From NCBI GenBank assembly GCA_910587725.1, contig CAJUNG010000032.1:1-19813 (forward strand): a stretch of 19,813 bases of DNA, written 5' to 3'. The DNA is from an uncultured Bacilli bacterium (GTDB lineage Bacteria > Bacillota_I > Bacilli_A > RF39 > UBA660). Position numbers and translations under genes: made by a program. The notes under the pieces are model-generated. The model saw only the letters and a program-made list of their open reading frames with translations, had not been told where the DNA came from and did no database searches. Below are positions 12,863 to 19,813 of the stretch, in pieces; within the stretch, counting starts at the first letter, position 1, and each line of letters starts with the position of its first letter.

Positions 12863-15529
12863 ATGAAAGAAAAGTTAAAAAATCCTTATGTGGCTATTAG
12901 TATTATTGTTTTTCTGTTATTTTTCTTTGTCTTTTTGGTTAAGGGAATTTATCCTTTTGGTGAGAATACCTTAATTTACGGAGATATGCATGACCAAATT
13001 ACCGCATTTTATTATCATTTTTATGATTTTTTTCATGGGAATGCTTCACTTTTTGTCGATTTTTCTACGAGTGGAGGAATTAACTTTTGGGGAATTCTTT
13101 GCTATTATATTCTCAGTCCAGTTTCTTTCCTTTTACTTATTTTTCCTCGAGATACCATCTATCTTGCCGTATCTTTAGTGGTCGCTTTGAAAATTTTAAT
13201 TACCGCGCTTACGGCACTTTTTTCTCTTCGTGTATTATTTAAGGACAAGTTATCTTTCTTTGTCAGCATTATTTTAGCGCTTAGTTATGCTTTTTCTGGA
13301 TATACGTTATTGATGTGGCAGATTACGCCTTGGATGGATGCGATGTATTTATTTCCTTTAGTCGTTGTTGGCCTAAAGAAAGTTTTGGATTTAGAAAAAC
13401 CTACAATGTATATTGTTACACTTAGTTTGTCTTTTATTTTCTCTTTTTATGTGTCTTTTATTGCGCTTCTTTTCATTTTGTTTTTATCTATTGTTTATAT
13501 TTATACGAATACCAAAAAAGAAAATCGAGGCAAAATTCTTGCTTCTTTAGGATTCTCTACGATTCTTTCGTTAGGAATTAGTGCGGTTGTTTTTGTGCCT
13601 TCGATGTTACAAATTATGGATTCTTCTCGATTACAGATTTTAAAAGCGACTTTACTAAATTCTAAAACAGGACCTCTTTATGATAAAATGTTCTTCTTTT
13701 TGCCTTCTGTTTTTCTATTTAGTGCGAATTTCCTTTTACTTCTTTCTTATCGAAAGCATAAAAAGTTTTTTCTTTGGTACTTTCCGACAATTCTTTTTCT
13801 CCTTGTTCCTTTTTTCATCGAGCCAATTAACAAGATGCTTCATTTTGGTACATATGCGATGTTTCCTTGCCGATTTGGATATATTCTCTTTTATTTCTTG
13901 ATGATTGGTGCAGGTTACTACTTTGTAACACGGGAAAATTGTCAAATTAAGTTATGGCAAAAATGGGGAAGTCTGCTTCTTTCCGTTTTTATGCTAGTGT
14001 TGACGGTTCTTTTTACTTGGAAATACTATGACAGAGTTCATGAAGCGTTATTTCATTTAACCATTACTGGAGATAAAGAACTATTTTTTGCTTATGCTAT
14101 TTTCTTTTTTGCTATTTTTCTTACTTATCTTTTCTTACTTCGATTGGACTATCAAAAAAGATTAGGAAAATCTCTATTCATGCTTTTGTTCTTTTCTACC
14201 TTGATTGTCAATGGATTTTTGTATTTTGGAATTGAACATAAGAATGCTGCCATCACAATACCGTATCTTGCCTTAAAAGAACAAAGAAATCTTCCTTTAA
14301 CTTCACAAAATTTTCGGATGAAAATTCATCCCACTAGTATGGTTACTAATAGTGGAATGGTATCGGGAATTCCTAGCTTAAATCATTTTACTTCTTTGGT
14401 TAATGAGGATAATTTGACGATTTTAAAACAGCTCGGTTTTACTTCTTGTTGGACGGAGACATTATCTAGAAACGGAACACTTTTTAGCGATGCTTTATTA
14501 GCTAATCAATACTTACTTTCTAGTCGCTTTGATTTAAGTAAAGAGTGGTATACATTAAAGTATCCGATGACAAGTTATAATTTGTATGAGTTGAATGTGC
14601 AAGTTCCTTATGGATTTTTTACTAAGAATATCGATTTTGATGAAGAAGAAGATACGTTTCATTTTCAAAATCGAATTTATCAAGCGTCGTTAGATACGAA
14701 AGAAGACTTGTTTAACGTTTATGATGATTTTACTTATGAAAATATTGAGCGTCAAGTTGTTGAGGGAAGAGAACTTTATCAGATTGTTGATTCTACTAGA
14801 AGTAATCAAATCGAACTTGAAATACCGATTACGAAAAAACAGGTTCTTTATTTAGCAGCGTTTACGTCGTTTTTAAATAGTGAGGATAAGAAAAACTGGA
14901 AAGCAATGAATATTTATATCAATGACCAATTATTGCAAGAAAAGTATCCTAGAGAAAAACATAATGGGACGCTTTATTTGGGAACATTTGAAAATGAACG
15001 TGTGAATATTAAGATTGTGTTAGAAAGAAGTGTGGATTTATCGTATTTAAAAATTGGTGGGATGAAAGTAGGTCAGTATCTTCACTTTTTAGAGGCAAAT
15101 GATTCTTCTCATACAGTATCTTTTCATAGAAATCAAATTCGTCTTTCGATTACTTCGGAGGAAGAGGGACTTTTCTTTTTGCCGATTACTTATGATGAAG
15201 GTTATAAAGTAATGGTGAATGGGGAAGATGAAAGAGTTACTAAGGTTTATGGCAATTTTCTTGGCGTAGAACTAGAAAAAGGAAAAAATGAAGTGGTCTT
15301 TACTTACATACCTAAAGGATTTACATTAGGTTTAGTGGTTAGTTTTTGTTCCCTTCTTTTTACGATTATTCTTCTTTCGACTTCGCTATTTTCAAAAGTG
15401 ATTTCTTTTGGTCTCATTGGAAATCTTTCTAAAGTACTTTATTATGGACTTTACGGACTATTATTTTTCTTTATTTACTTTCTTCCTTTGGTCTGCTTTT
15501 TCTTATCTTTCTTCTTTTACATTTCTTAA
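12863..15529 (+). CDS. YfhO-family multi-pass membrane protein
   Basis: Encodes 888 residues from the ATG at 12863; a GTG at 12854 would add three residues and overlap the recO stop. About a dozen hydrophobic helices fill the first ~470 residues, with the family's GDMHDQITAFYYHFYDFF near the start and the aromatic SGYTLLMWQITPWMDAMYLFPLV. A large extracytoplasmic domain (about 480-790) follows, with LPITYDEGYKVMVNGE near its end, then two closing helices. YfhO proteins resemble GT-C glycosyltransferases; in Listeria and Bacillus homologues add sugars to lipoteichoic acid outside the membrane. Substrate here is unknown. It is the last gene of the run and is followed by a terminator. Confidence 0.88.
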   Translation: MKEKLKNPYVAISIIVFLLFFFVFLVKGIYPFGENTLIYGDMHDQITAFYYHFYDFFHGNASLFVDFSTSGGINFWGILCYYILSPVSFLLLIFPRDTIYLAVSLVVALKILITALTALFSLRVLFKDKLSFFVSIILALSYAFSGYTLLMWQITPWMDAMYLFPLVVVGLKKVLDLEKPTMYIVTLSLSFIFSFYVSFIALLFILFLSIVYIYTNTKKENRGKILASLGFSTILSLGISAVVFVPSMLQIMDSSRLQILKATLLNSKTGPLYDKMFFFLPSVFLFSANFLLLLSYRKHKKFFLWYFPTILFLLVPFFIEPINKMLHFGTYAMFPCRFGYILFYFLMIGAGYYFVTRENCQIKLWQKWGSLLLSVFMLVLTVLFTWKYYDRVHEALFHLTITGDKELFFAYAIFFFAIFLTYLFLLRLDYQKRLGKSLFMLLFFSTLIVNGFLYFGIEHKNAAITIPYLALKEQRNLPLTSQNFRMKIHPTSMVTNSGMVSGIPSLNHFTSLVNEDNLTILKQLGFTSCWTETLSRNGTLFSDALLANQYLLSSRFDLSKEWYTLKYPMTSYNLYELNVQVPYGFFTKNIDFDEEEDTFHFQNRIYQASLDTKEDLFNVYDDFTYENIERQVVEGRELYQIVDSTRSNQIELEIPITKKQVLYLAAFTSFLNSEDKKNWKAMNIYINDQLLQEKYPREKHNGTLYLGTFENERVNIKIVLERSVDLSYLKIGGMKVGQYLHFLEANDSSHTVSFHRNQIRLSITSEEEGLFFLPITYDEGYKVMVNGEDERVTKVYGNFLGVELEKGKNEVVFTYIPKGFTLGLVVSFCSLLFTIILLSTSLFSKVISFGLIGNLSKVLYYGLYGLLFFFIYFLPLVCFFLSFFFYIS

Positions 15530-15544
15530 TTTATAATGGATTAG

Positions 15545-15574
15545 AAATTGTTAGGTTGTTCTAGCAATTTTTTT
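15545..15574 (+). terminator. Terminator after the YfhO-family gene
   Basis: AAATTGTTAG (15545-15554) pairs with CTAGCAATTT (15561-15570) with one G-T pair, loop GTTGTT, then T residues. Confidence 0.85.
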
Positions 15575-15617
15575 GTTATAGAATCGTCTAGAATTTAAAG
15601 AAAGTATTGAAAATGAA

Positions 15618-15655
15618 TTGAATTTCATCGGAATCTATGATAGATTAATCATAGA
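15618..15655 (+). promoter_or_regulatory. Candidate promoter and hairpin before the first surface-protein gene
   Basis: TTGAAT (15618-15623) and TAGATT (15641-15646) are 17 bases apart. A perfect 8-bp inverted repeat, TCTATGAT (15634-15641) with ATCATAGA (15648-15655), covers the -10 region. It could be an operator. The promoter match is only moderate. Confidence 0.35.
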
Positions 15656-15683
15656 GTACTTTAGAATAGGAAGAGTGAGACTA

Positions 15684-17483
15684 GTGAATAAAAATCAAAA
15701 AGGACAGATAGCAAAAATCACCATATTTTTAACAAGTGTTTTTGTAATCTTTTTAAGTATAACTTATGCATTTATCAACGTAACCGTTAATGGAACAAGA
15801 CGTCAAGTGATTACGGTCGGAAACTTAAATATTGATTTAGAAGAGGATGATAACTTTACGATTGATAATACTTTACCTGTCTATGATGAAGTAGGAATGT
15901 TAAGTAAGCCATTTAACTTTCGCTTAATCAATAATTCGGATGAAAAAGCAAGTTACATATTGAGTTTAGAAGATATTACGACTGGCGAGAAATTATCTTA
16001 TAGTGATGTAAGACTAGGTTTAACGAAAAATGGAGAAACATTGATTTCTACTTTAAGTGATTTAGAAAATTTAGTGATTGATACAGGTCTTATTAATGGT
16101 AATGAAACGATTGAGTACAGTCTTCGTTTATGGATAAAGGATACTGTTACCGATAATGAAATCATTCAAGGCAAAAGTTTAAGATTCAGAATCCAAGTGA
16201 GTGCAGAACAAATTCCTAAAGAAATCTATACAGAATCTATTTTAAATGGAACAGACCCAGTATTAAGTAATAACTTGGTACCTGCAACCATTGAAAATGA
16301 TGGGACTGTCCATAAGGCAAGCATTTATGAAGAATGGTACTCTTATGAACAAAAGCTTTGGGCAAATGCAGTAGTATTATTAGATAAGTCTATCAATTAT
16401 ACAGATGGTGAAATTATACCTGAAGAAAATATCGAGAGTTATTTTGTCTGGATACCTAGATACAAATATAAGATATTTAATGATACTGTATACACTGGTC
16501 TAACAGAAATTGAAGATAGAGTACAGGAAATTGAAATAGAATTTGAAAATAAAGATACGACAATATCGAATGAAACAACCACCGGAAGCTGGTTAACGCA
16601 CCCCGCATTTGTAAGTTTTGATACAAATGGCTTTTGGGTAGGAAAATATGAGTCGGGTTATAAGGGAGCAACATCCAAAAAAACTGCTCAAGTCAATTCT
16701 AGTGATAGTACAAAGCTACAGATAAAACCAGATGTTTATAGTTGGAGAAATATTACTGTTGGAAATGCCTTTAAAGCAAGTTACGATTATTTAAGAAGTG
16801 ATGAAAGTCACATGATGAAAAATACCGAGTGGGGAGCAGTAGCGTACTTACAACACTCGAAATATGGAAGTAGTATGAGTGTAAGAAATAATAATCACAG
16901 TTCCTATAAAACCGGATATGCAAGTGTTAATGAGCCAACTCTAGGATATAATAATGGAACAAGTATTGAAGGTAATAAGAATGGAACGACAGCTGATGTT
17001 ACACGTGCCTATAATACACCGACTGGATATACGGCAAGTACGACGGGAAATATCACCGGAATCTATGATACGAGCGGTGGAGCATGGGAATATGTGATGG
17101 GTTATAATATTAATGCAAATGCTGTAGGGGGAAGTAGTGAGTTAACTAGTATTTATGGGGATTTCTTTACAAACCGTAAATGGGAGAAGTACTATGATAA
17201 ATATTCTAATGCAGAAGTTGATGCTAGTAAGTACCAAACAGGATTACTTGGGGATGCAACAAGAGAAATGGGACCATTTGGAACAGTAAAGGACCCCGAT
17301 GGAAGTTCAAGATATCGAACAAGTTGGTATGGAGACGTGGCGAGCTTCGTCAACCCTGTTTACCCTTGGTTCGAGCGCGGTGGGGATTGGACCTACGGTG
17401 TCGAGTCCGGCGCCTTTGTGTTCAGCTACCATAGTGGTGGAGTGTATGCGTACATTTCCTTCCGTGTCGTTCTTGCTCCTTAA
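15684..17483 (+). CDS. SipW-type secreted protein with FGE/C-type-lectin-like variable domain (copy 1)
   Basis: Encodes 599 residues from the GTG at 15684; a TTG at 15618 would add 22 residues before the usual short positive N-terminus (NKNQKGQIAK) and overlap a promoter-like site. The hydrophobic segment and FLSITYAFINVTVNG fit the SipW-dependent class of signal peptides used by TasA-like surface proteins; a TasA/camelysin-like beta domain follows (to about 190). From about residue 230 the chain resembles formylglycine-generating-enzyme/C-type-lectin folds: FWVGKYESGY, EWGAVAYLQHSKYG, IYDTSGGAWEYVMGYN, and near the end RGGDW and SFRVVL. This is the fold used by diversity-generating-retroelement targets. 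The last ~50 codons are GC-rich (57%) and A-poor (13%), unlike the rest. FGE catalytic activity is not expected. Likely a cell-surface ligand-binding protein. Confidence 0.82.
   Translation: MNKNQKGQIAKITIFLTSVFVIFLSITYAFINVTVNGTRRQVITVGNLNIDLEEDDNFTIDNTLPVYDEVGMLSKPFNFRLINNSDEKASYILSLEDITTGEKLSYSDVRLGLTKNGETLISTLSDLENLVIDTGLINGNETIEYSLRLWIKDTVTDNEIIQGKSLRFRIQVSAEQIPKEIYTESILNGTDPVLSNNLVPATIENDGTVHKASIYEEWYSYEQKLWANAVVLLDKSINYTDGEIIPEENIESYFVWIPRYKYKIFNDTVYTGLTEIEDRVQEIEIEFENKDTTISNETTTGSWLTHPAFVSFDTNGFWVGKYESGYKGATSKKTAQVNSSDSTKLQIKPDVYSWRNITVGNAFKASYDYLRSDESHMMKNTEWGAVAYLQHSKYGSSMSVRNNNHSSYKTGYASVNEPTLGYNNGTSIEGNKNGTTADVTRAYNTPTGYTASTTGNITGIYDTSGGAWEYVMGYNINANAVGGSSELTSIYGDFFTNRKWEKYYDKYSNAEVDASKYQTGLLGDATREMGPFGTVKDPDGSSRYRTSWYGDVASFVNPVYPWFERGGDWTYGVESGAFVFSYHSGGVYAYISFRVVLAP
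16488..16531 (+). repeat. 44-bp segment identical in the two surface-protein genes (copy 1)
   Basis: Identical at every base to 18253-18296, including third codon positions, although flanking sequence of the paralogues differs at many synonymous sites. Suggests recent gene conversion between the tandem genes. Confidence 0.85.
17331..17480 (+). other. Candidate DGR variable region, copy 1
   Basis: By direct count these 150 bases contain 19 A, 38 C, 47 G and 46 T. The preceding 150 contain 56 A, 20 C, 39 G and 35 T. Many codons end in C (GAC, TTC, GTC, TAC, ACC, GGC), as when AAC codons of a template repeat are changed at their adenines to NNC. It encodes the C-terminal lectin-like segment from after SWY to SFRVVL, where such variable regions lie. 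Confidence 0.6.
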
Positions 17484-17502
17484 ATAAAAAGTAGGTGAAA
17501 AT

Positions 17503-19248
17503 ATGGCAAAGAAAAAAAGAGATAAGATTATCATTTCTATTATTATTGTCTCTATGTTGGTTATTGCGGTTTTTTTAGGAAAAACTTATGCTTTTTTTAA
17601 AAAATCGATAGAGATTAAACCGATTCATCTTGTGGTTTCTTCTCTAAACTATAAACTGATGTTAAATCATGAAGAAATGCAAAACCACGTACTATCTCCA
17701 GGTCAATATAAGGTAGTTGAAATTGAACTAATCAGTGAAAATACCATCGACTCAAAATATACACTGGTTTATAAACAACAGGAAAATATTATCGTCGAAT
17801 ATTTTGAAGAAAATCATGATTTACCTTTTGGGACGATAGAAAAAGAAGGAAAGAAAAAGATTAAATTAAGACTATATAATCAAGGAACAGAAGAAAAAAC
17901 AATCGAGATTTATGTAAAGGGCGGACTTCTACATAATGATGTCGAAATTAACGAAGATGAAGTAGAAATCAAACAAAAGGTGACGACAGAGTTTAAAGAA
18001 AATATCCTAGCTGGATGTGACCCAGTATTAAGTGATAACTTAATTCCCGTAACTATTGAAAATGATGGAACAGTCCATAAAGCAGACCTTTATGATAAAT
18101 GGTATAGTTATGAAGATAAATTATGGGCGAATGCCGTAGTTCTTGAAGATGCATCAGTAATTTATGAAGATGGAGAAGTCATTCCAGAAGACAATATAGA
18201 GTCATACTTTGTTTGGATACCAAGATATAAATATAAAATATTCAATGATACCGTATACACTGGTCTAACAGAAATTGAAGATAGAGTACAGGAAATCGAA
18301 GTAGAATTTGAAAATAAAGATACTACAATATCGAATGGGACAACGACAGGTAGTTGGTTAACACACCCAGCATTTACCTCATTTGAATCAAACGGATTTT
18401 GGGTAGGTAAATTTGAATCTGGATATAAAGGAGCGACATCCACAGAGACTGCTCAAGTTAATTCTGCCGATAATACTAAGCTTCAGATAAAGCCGAATAT
18501 CTATAGTTGGAGGGATATTTCTATTGGAAATGCTTTTAAGGTAAGCTATGACTACTTAAGAGAAGACGAAAGTCATATGATGAAAAACATGGAGTGGGGG
18601 AGTGTAGCCTACCTACAACATTCAAAATATGGAAGTATGACAAGTGTAAGAAACAACAATAATAGCTCTTATAAAACAGGATATGCTTCCATCTCAGAAC
18701 CAACTTTAGGATACAATGAAGGAATAAGTATTCCTGAAAACCTTAACGGAACAACTATCGATGTTACACGTCCTTATAATACAGAAGTCGGATATACAGC
18801 AAGTACGACGGGAAATATCAGTGGAATTTATGATATGTCGGGTGGTGTTTGGGAATACATGATGGGATATAATACCAATGCAAATACCTTAGGTGGAGAT
18901 AGTGGATTAACCAATATTTATAGTGATTTTTTTACAAATAGTAAATGGGAAAAGTATTATGATCGGTATTCAAATACTGAGGCGGATCTTGAGCAATATC
19001 AAAAAGGATTATTGGGAGATGCAACAAGAGAGATGGGACCGTTTGGAAACGTAAATGATCCAGATAATATTCTAAGAAATAGAATAAGTTGGTATTCGGA
19101 TTTGGCGTATTTTTTGATTCCTACGAGTTCATGGTTTATTCGTGGAGGACTTTGGAGTCATGGTTCTGGAACAGGAATTTTTACATTTAATTCTGGTACT
19201 GGTGTTGAAGGTAAATTTGTTTCTTTTCGCCTTGTTCTCACTCCATAG
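17503..19248 (+). CDS. SipW-type secreted protein with FGE/C-type-lectin-like domain (copy 2)
   Basis: Encodes 581 residues; GTAGGTGAAAA precedes the ATG, 19 bases after copy 1 stops, so the two are probably cotranscribed. Lys-rich N-terminus, hydrophobic segment and GKTYAFFKKS form a SipW-type signal. The following ~150 residues form a beta domain diverged from that of copy 1. From DPVLSDNLIPVTIENDGTV the two proteins are closely alike up to about ISWY, including IPRYKYKIFNDTVYTGLTE, EWGSVAYLQHSKYG and IYDMSGGVWEYMMGYN. The final ~50 residues differ strongly but keep WF-RGG-W and SFR-VL. That segment is also A-poor (19% against 40% before it) but T-rich, not GC-rich. A terminator follows. 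Confidence 0.82.
   Translation: MAKKKRDKIIISIIIVSMLVIAVFLGKTYAFFKKSIEIKPIHLVVSSLNYKLMLNHEEMQNHVLSPGQYKVVEIELISENTIDSKYTLVYKQQENIIVEYFEENHDLPFGTIEKEGKKKIKLRLYNQGTEEKTIEIYVKGGLLHNDVEINEDEVEIKQKVTTEFKENILAGCDPVLSDNLIPVTIENDGTVHKADLYDKWYSYEDKLWANAVVLEDASVIYEDGEVIPEDNIESYFVWIPRYKYKIFNDTVYTGLTEIEDRVQEIEVEFENKDTTISNGTTTGSWLTHPAFTSFESNGFWVGKFESGYKGATSTETAQVNSADNTKLQIKPNIYSWRDISIGNAFKVSYDYLREDESHMMKNMEWGSVAYLQHSKYGSMTSVRNNNNSSYKTGYASISEPTLGYNEGISIPENLNGTTIDVTRPYNTEVGYTASTTGNISGIYDMSGGVWEYMMGYNTNANTLGGDSGLTNIYSDFFTNSKWEKYYDRYSNTEADLEQYQKGLLGDATREMGPFGNVNDPDNILRNRISWYSDLAYFLIPTSSWFIRGGLWSHGSGTGIFTFNSGTGVEGKFVSFRLVLTP
18253..18296 (+). repeat. 44-bp segment identical in the two surface-protein genes (copy 2)
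   Basis: Partner of 16488-16531; encodes VYTGLTEIEDRVQE and nearby residues. Confidence 0.85.
19091..19240 (+). other. Candidate DGR variable region, copy 2
   Basis: By count 28 A, 20 C, 37 G, 65 T in 150 bases, against 60 A in the preceding 150. Codons largely end in T (TAT, ATT, AGT, CAT, GGT). Synonymous positions in the conserved SFR motif differ from copy 1 (TCT TTT versus TCC TTC), so the two regions cannot both come unchanged from one template. Confidence 0.45.
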
Positions 19249-19671
19249 TATAGTATAGGTTTATTTTTGATTTTTTAAAGTGCTAAGAATAGAGAAGTTC
19301 TTAGCATTTGATTTTTTTATGTAGAGATTCGTTATATATATTGTAGGATAATTGTAAGTATTTTCTTTTGTTAGGAGGAGTTGTAGATAATCGAATTTAT
19401 ATTAATTGTAATCGAATTAAATTATTAATACTTTTTGAATCTAAATAATAATAATAATAATAATATTGCAAATGGAGTTTATCAGAGAAATAGGGTAATA
19501 CTAAGATGTACTTGATATTTTTTTTTATATAAAATTTGAAAAAAAATGCAACTTTTTTGTAGAAAATTGGAAATTATTGCAAATATTTATTATAGAGGAT
19601 ACTTTTTCTACTTAAGTTCCGCGGGTTAAGGGGAAGAGGATTTTCAATATAATTAATACAGGAGGAATTCA
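19249..19671 (+). other. AT-rich intergenic stretch
   Basis: No credible gene was seen in these 423 bases. It holds the terminator at 19281-19318, two copies of TAATCGAATT exactly 21 bases apart (19388-19397, 19409-19418), an ATA/TAA microsatellite at about 19446-19465, A and T tracts (19510-19560), and a short GC-richer patch (19618-19638, CCGCGGG). There is no template-repeat-like sequence resembling the A-poor ends of the upstream genes. Confidence 0.6.
19281..19318 (+). terminator. Terminator after the second surface-protein gene
   Basis: TGCTAAGAA (19281-19289) pairs with TTCTTAGCA (19298-19306), 8-base loop, then TTTGATTTTTTT. Confidence 0.88.
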
Positions 19672-19813
19672 ATGTTAAATACAAAAGAAGAAGTAAAAGA
19701 TTATCGAATTATAGGAAAGGTAACGGGAAAAACCCCAATTAATTTATGGAATGATGCTGCAATTAAAGCAATATTTACGGCAAAAGAATCCAGAAATGTG
19801 TTGGTCCGTTTTT
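19672..19813 (+). CDS. Start of a gene resembling Rpn/PD-(D/E)XK nuclease-transposase family (partial)
   Basis: An excellent ribosome site (AGGAGGAATTCA) precedes the ATG, and the frame is open for 47 codons to the window edge. The peptide ends with NDAAIKAIFTAKESRNVLVRF, which resembles the N-terminal D-x-x-F-K-x-I-F...LL-x-x-F motif of Rpn-like recombination-promoting nucleases (PD-(D/E)XK transposase family). The catalytic Asp/Glu-x-Lys lies beyond the edge, so the call is tentative. Reverse transcriptase is not suggested by the residues visible. Confidence 0.45.
   Translation, partial: MLNTKEEVKDYRIIGKVTGKTPINLWNDAAIKAIFTAKESRNVLVRF

Noticed and set aside
17307..17534. Minus-strand and alternate-frame reading of the GC-rich end of the first surface gene.
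   Set aside because: Open only because the A-poor segment has few stop codons; no ribosome site or domain.

Overview
The window looks like a low-GC Bacillota chromosome, probably an uncultured spore-forming Bacilli or Erysipelotrichia-type lineage. Genes are AT-rich with AGGAGG-type ribosome sites and TTG/GTG as well as ATG starts. TGG is used for Trp and TGA is used as a stop, so the code is standard. The chromosomal part holds the sporulation-linked pair yqfC-yqfD and the common Bacilli cluster ybeY-dgkA-era-yqzL-recO. No rRNA, tRNA or CRISPR was seen.

Region 1 (1 to about 7740) is the right-hand part of an integrated mobile element. Its left end is outside the window. In order it carries a 5'-truncated and an intact membrane-anchored Ig-like surface protein, which share a 140-bp, about 95% identical repeat and then have unrelated C-termini. 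Next come a small membrane protein, a FYQVV-type accessory protein, a helix-turn-helix-like protein and a 95-aa protein. These are followed by a structured origin, a Rep with HUH endonuclease plus superfamily 3 helicase as in eukaryotic circular ssDNA (CRESS) viruses, an FtsK/TcpA-type DNA translocase, and a Tn916-type excisionase and tyrosine integrase. The origin (3696-3744) has a 10-bp hairpin whose 10-nt loop carries, on the minus strand, the circovirus-style nonanucleotide TAGTATTAC, next to three tandem 7-bp iterons. No type IV secretion genes are visible, so the element looks mobilizable rather than self-conjugative.

Region 2 (about 7741 to 8145) is the 3' half of a yyaC-like sporulation gene, apparently cut by the element, ending at a terminator.

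Region 3 (8183 to 15574) is a tightly packed operon-like run: yqfC, yqfD, a VanZ-family gene, ybeY, dgkA, era, a 27-codon yqzL, recO and a large YfhO-family membrane protein. Starts and stops overlap or nearly touch, and a terminator follows yfhO.

Region 4 (15618 to 19313) holds two tandem paralogous surface proteins. Each has a SipW-dependent-type (TasA-like) N-terminal signal and a formylglycine-generating-enzyme/C-type-lectin-like C-terminal domain. In both, the last ~50 codons show a sharp fall in adenine (37% to 13% in the first, 40% to 19% in the second). That is the expected footprint of a diversity-generating retroelement variable region; no reverse transcriptase or template repeat lies in the window. 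The window ends in the first 47 codons of a gene resembling the Rpn/PD-(D/E)XK nuclease family.
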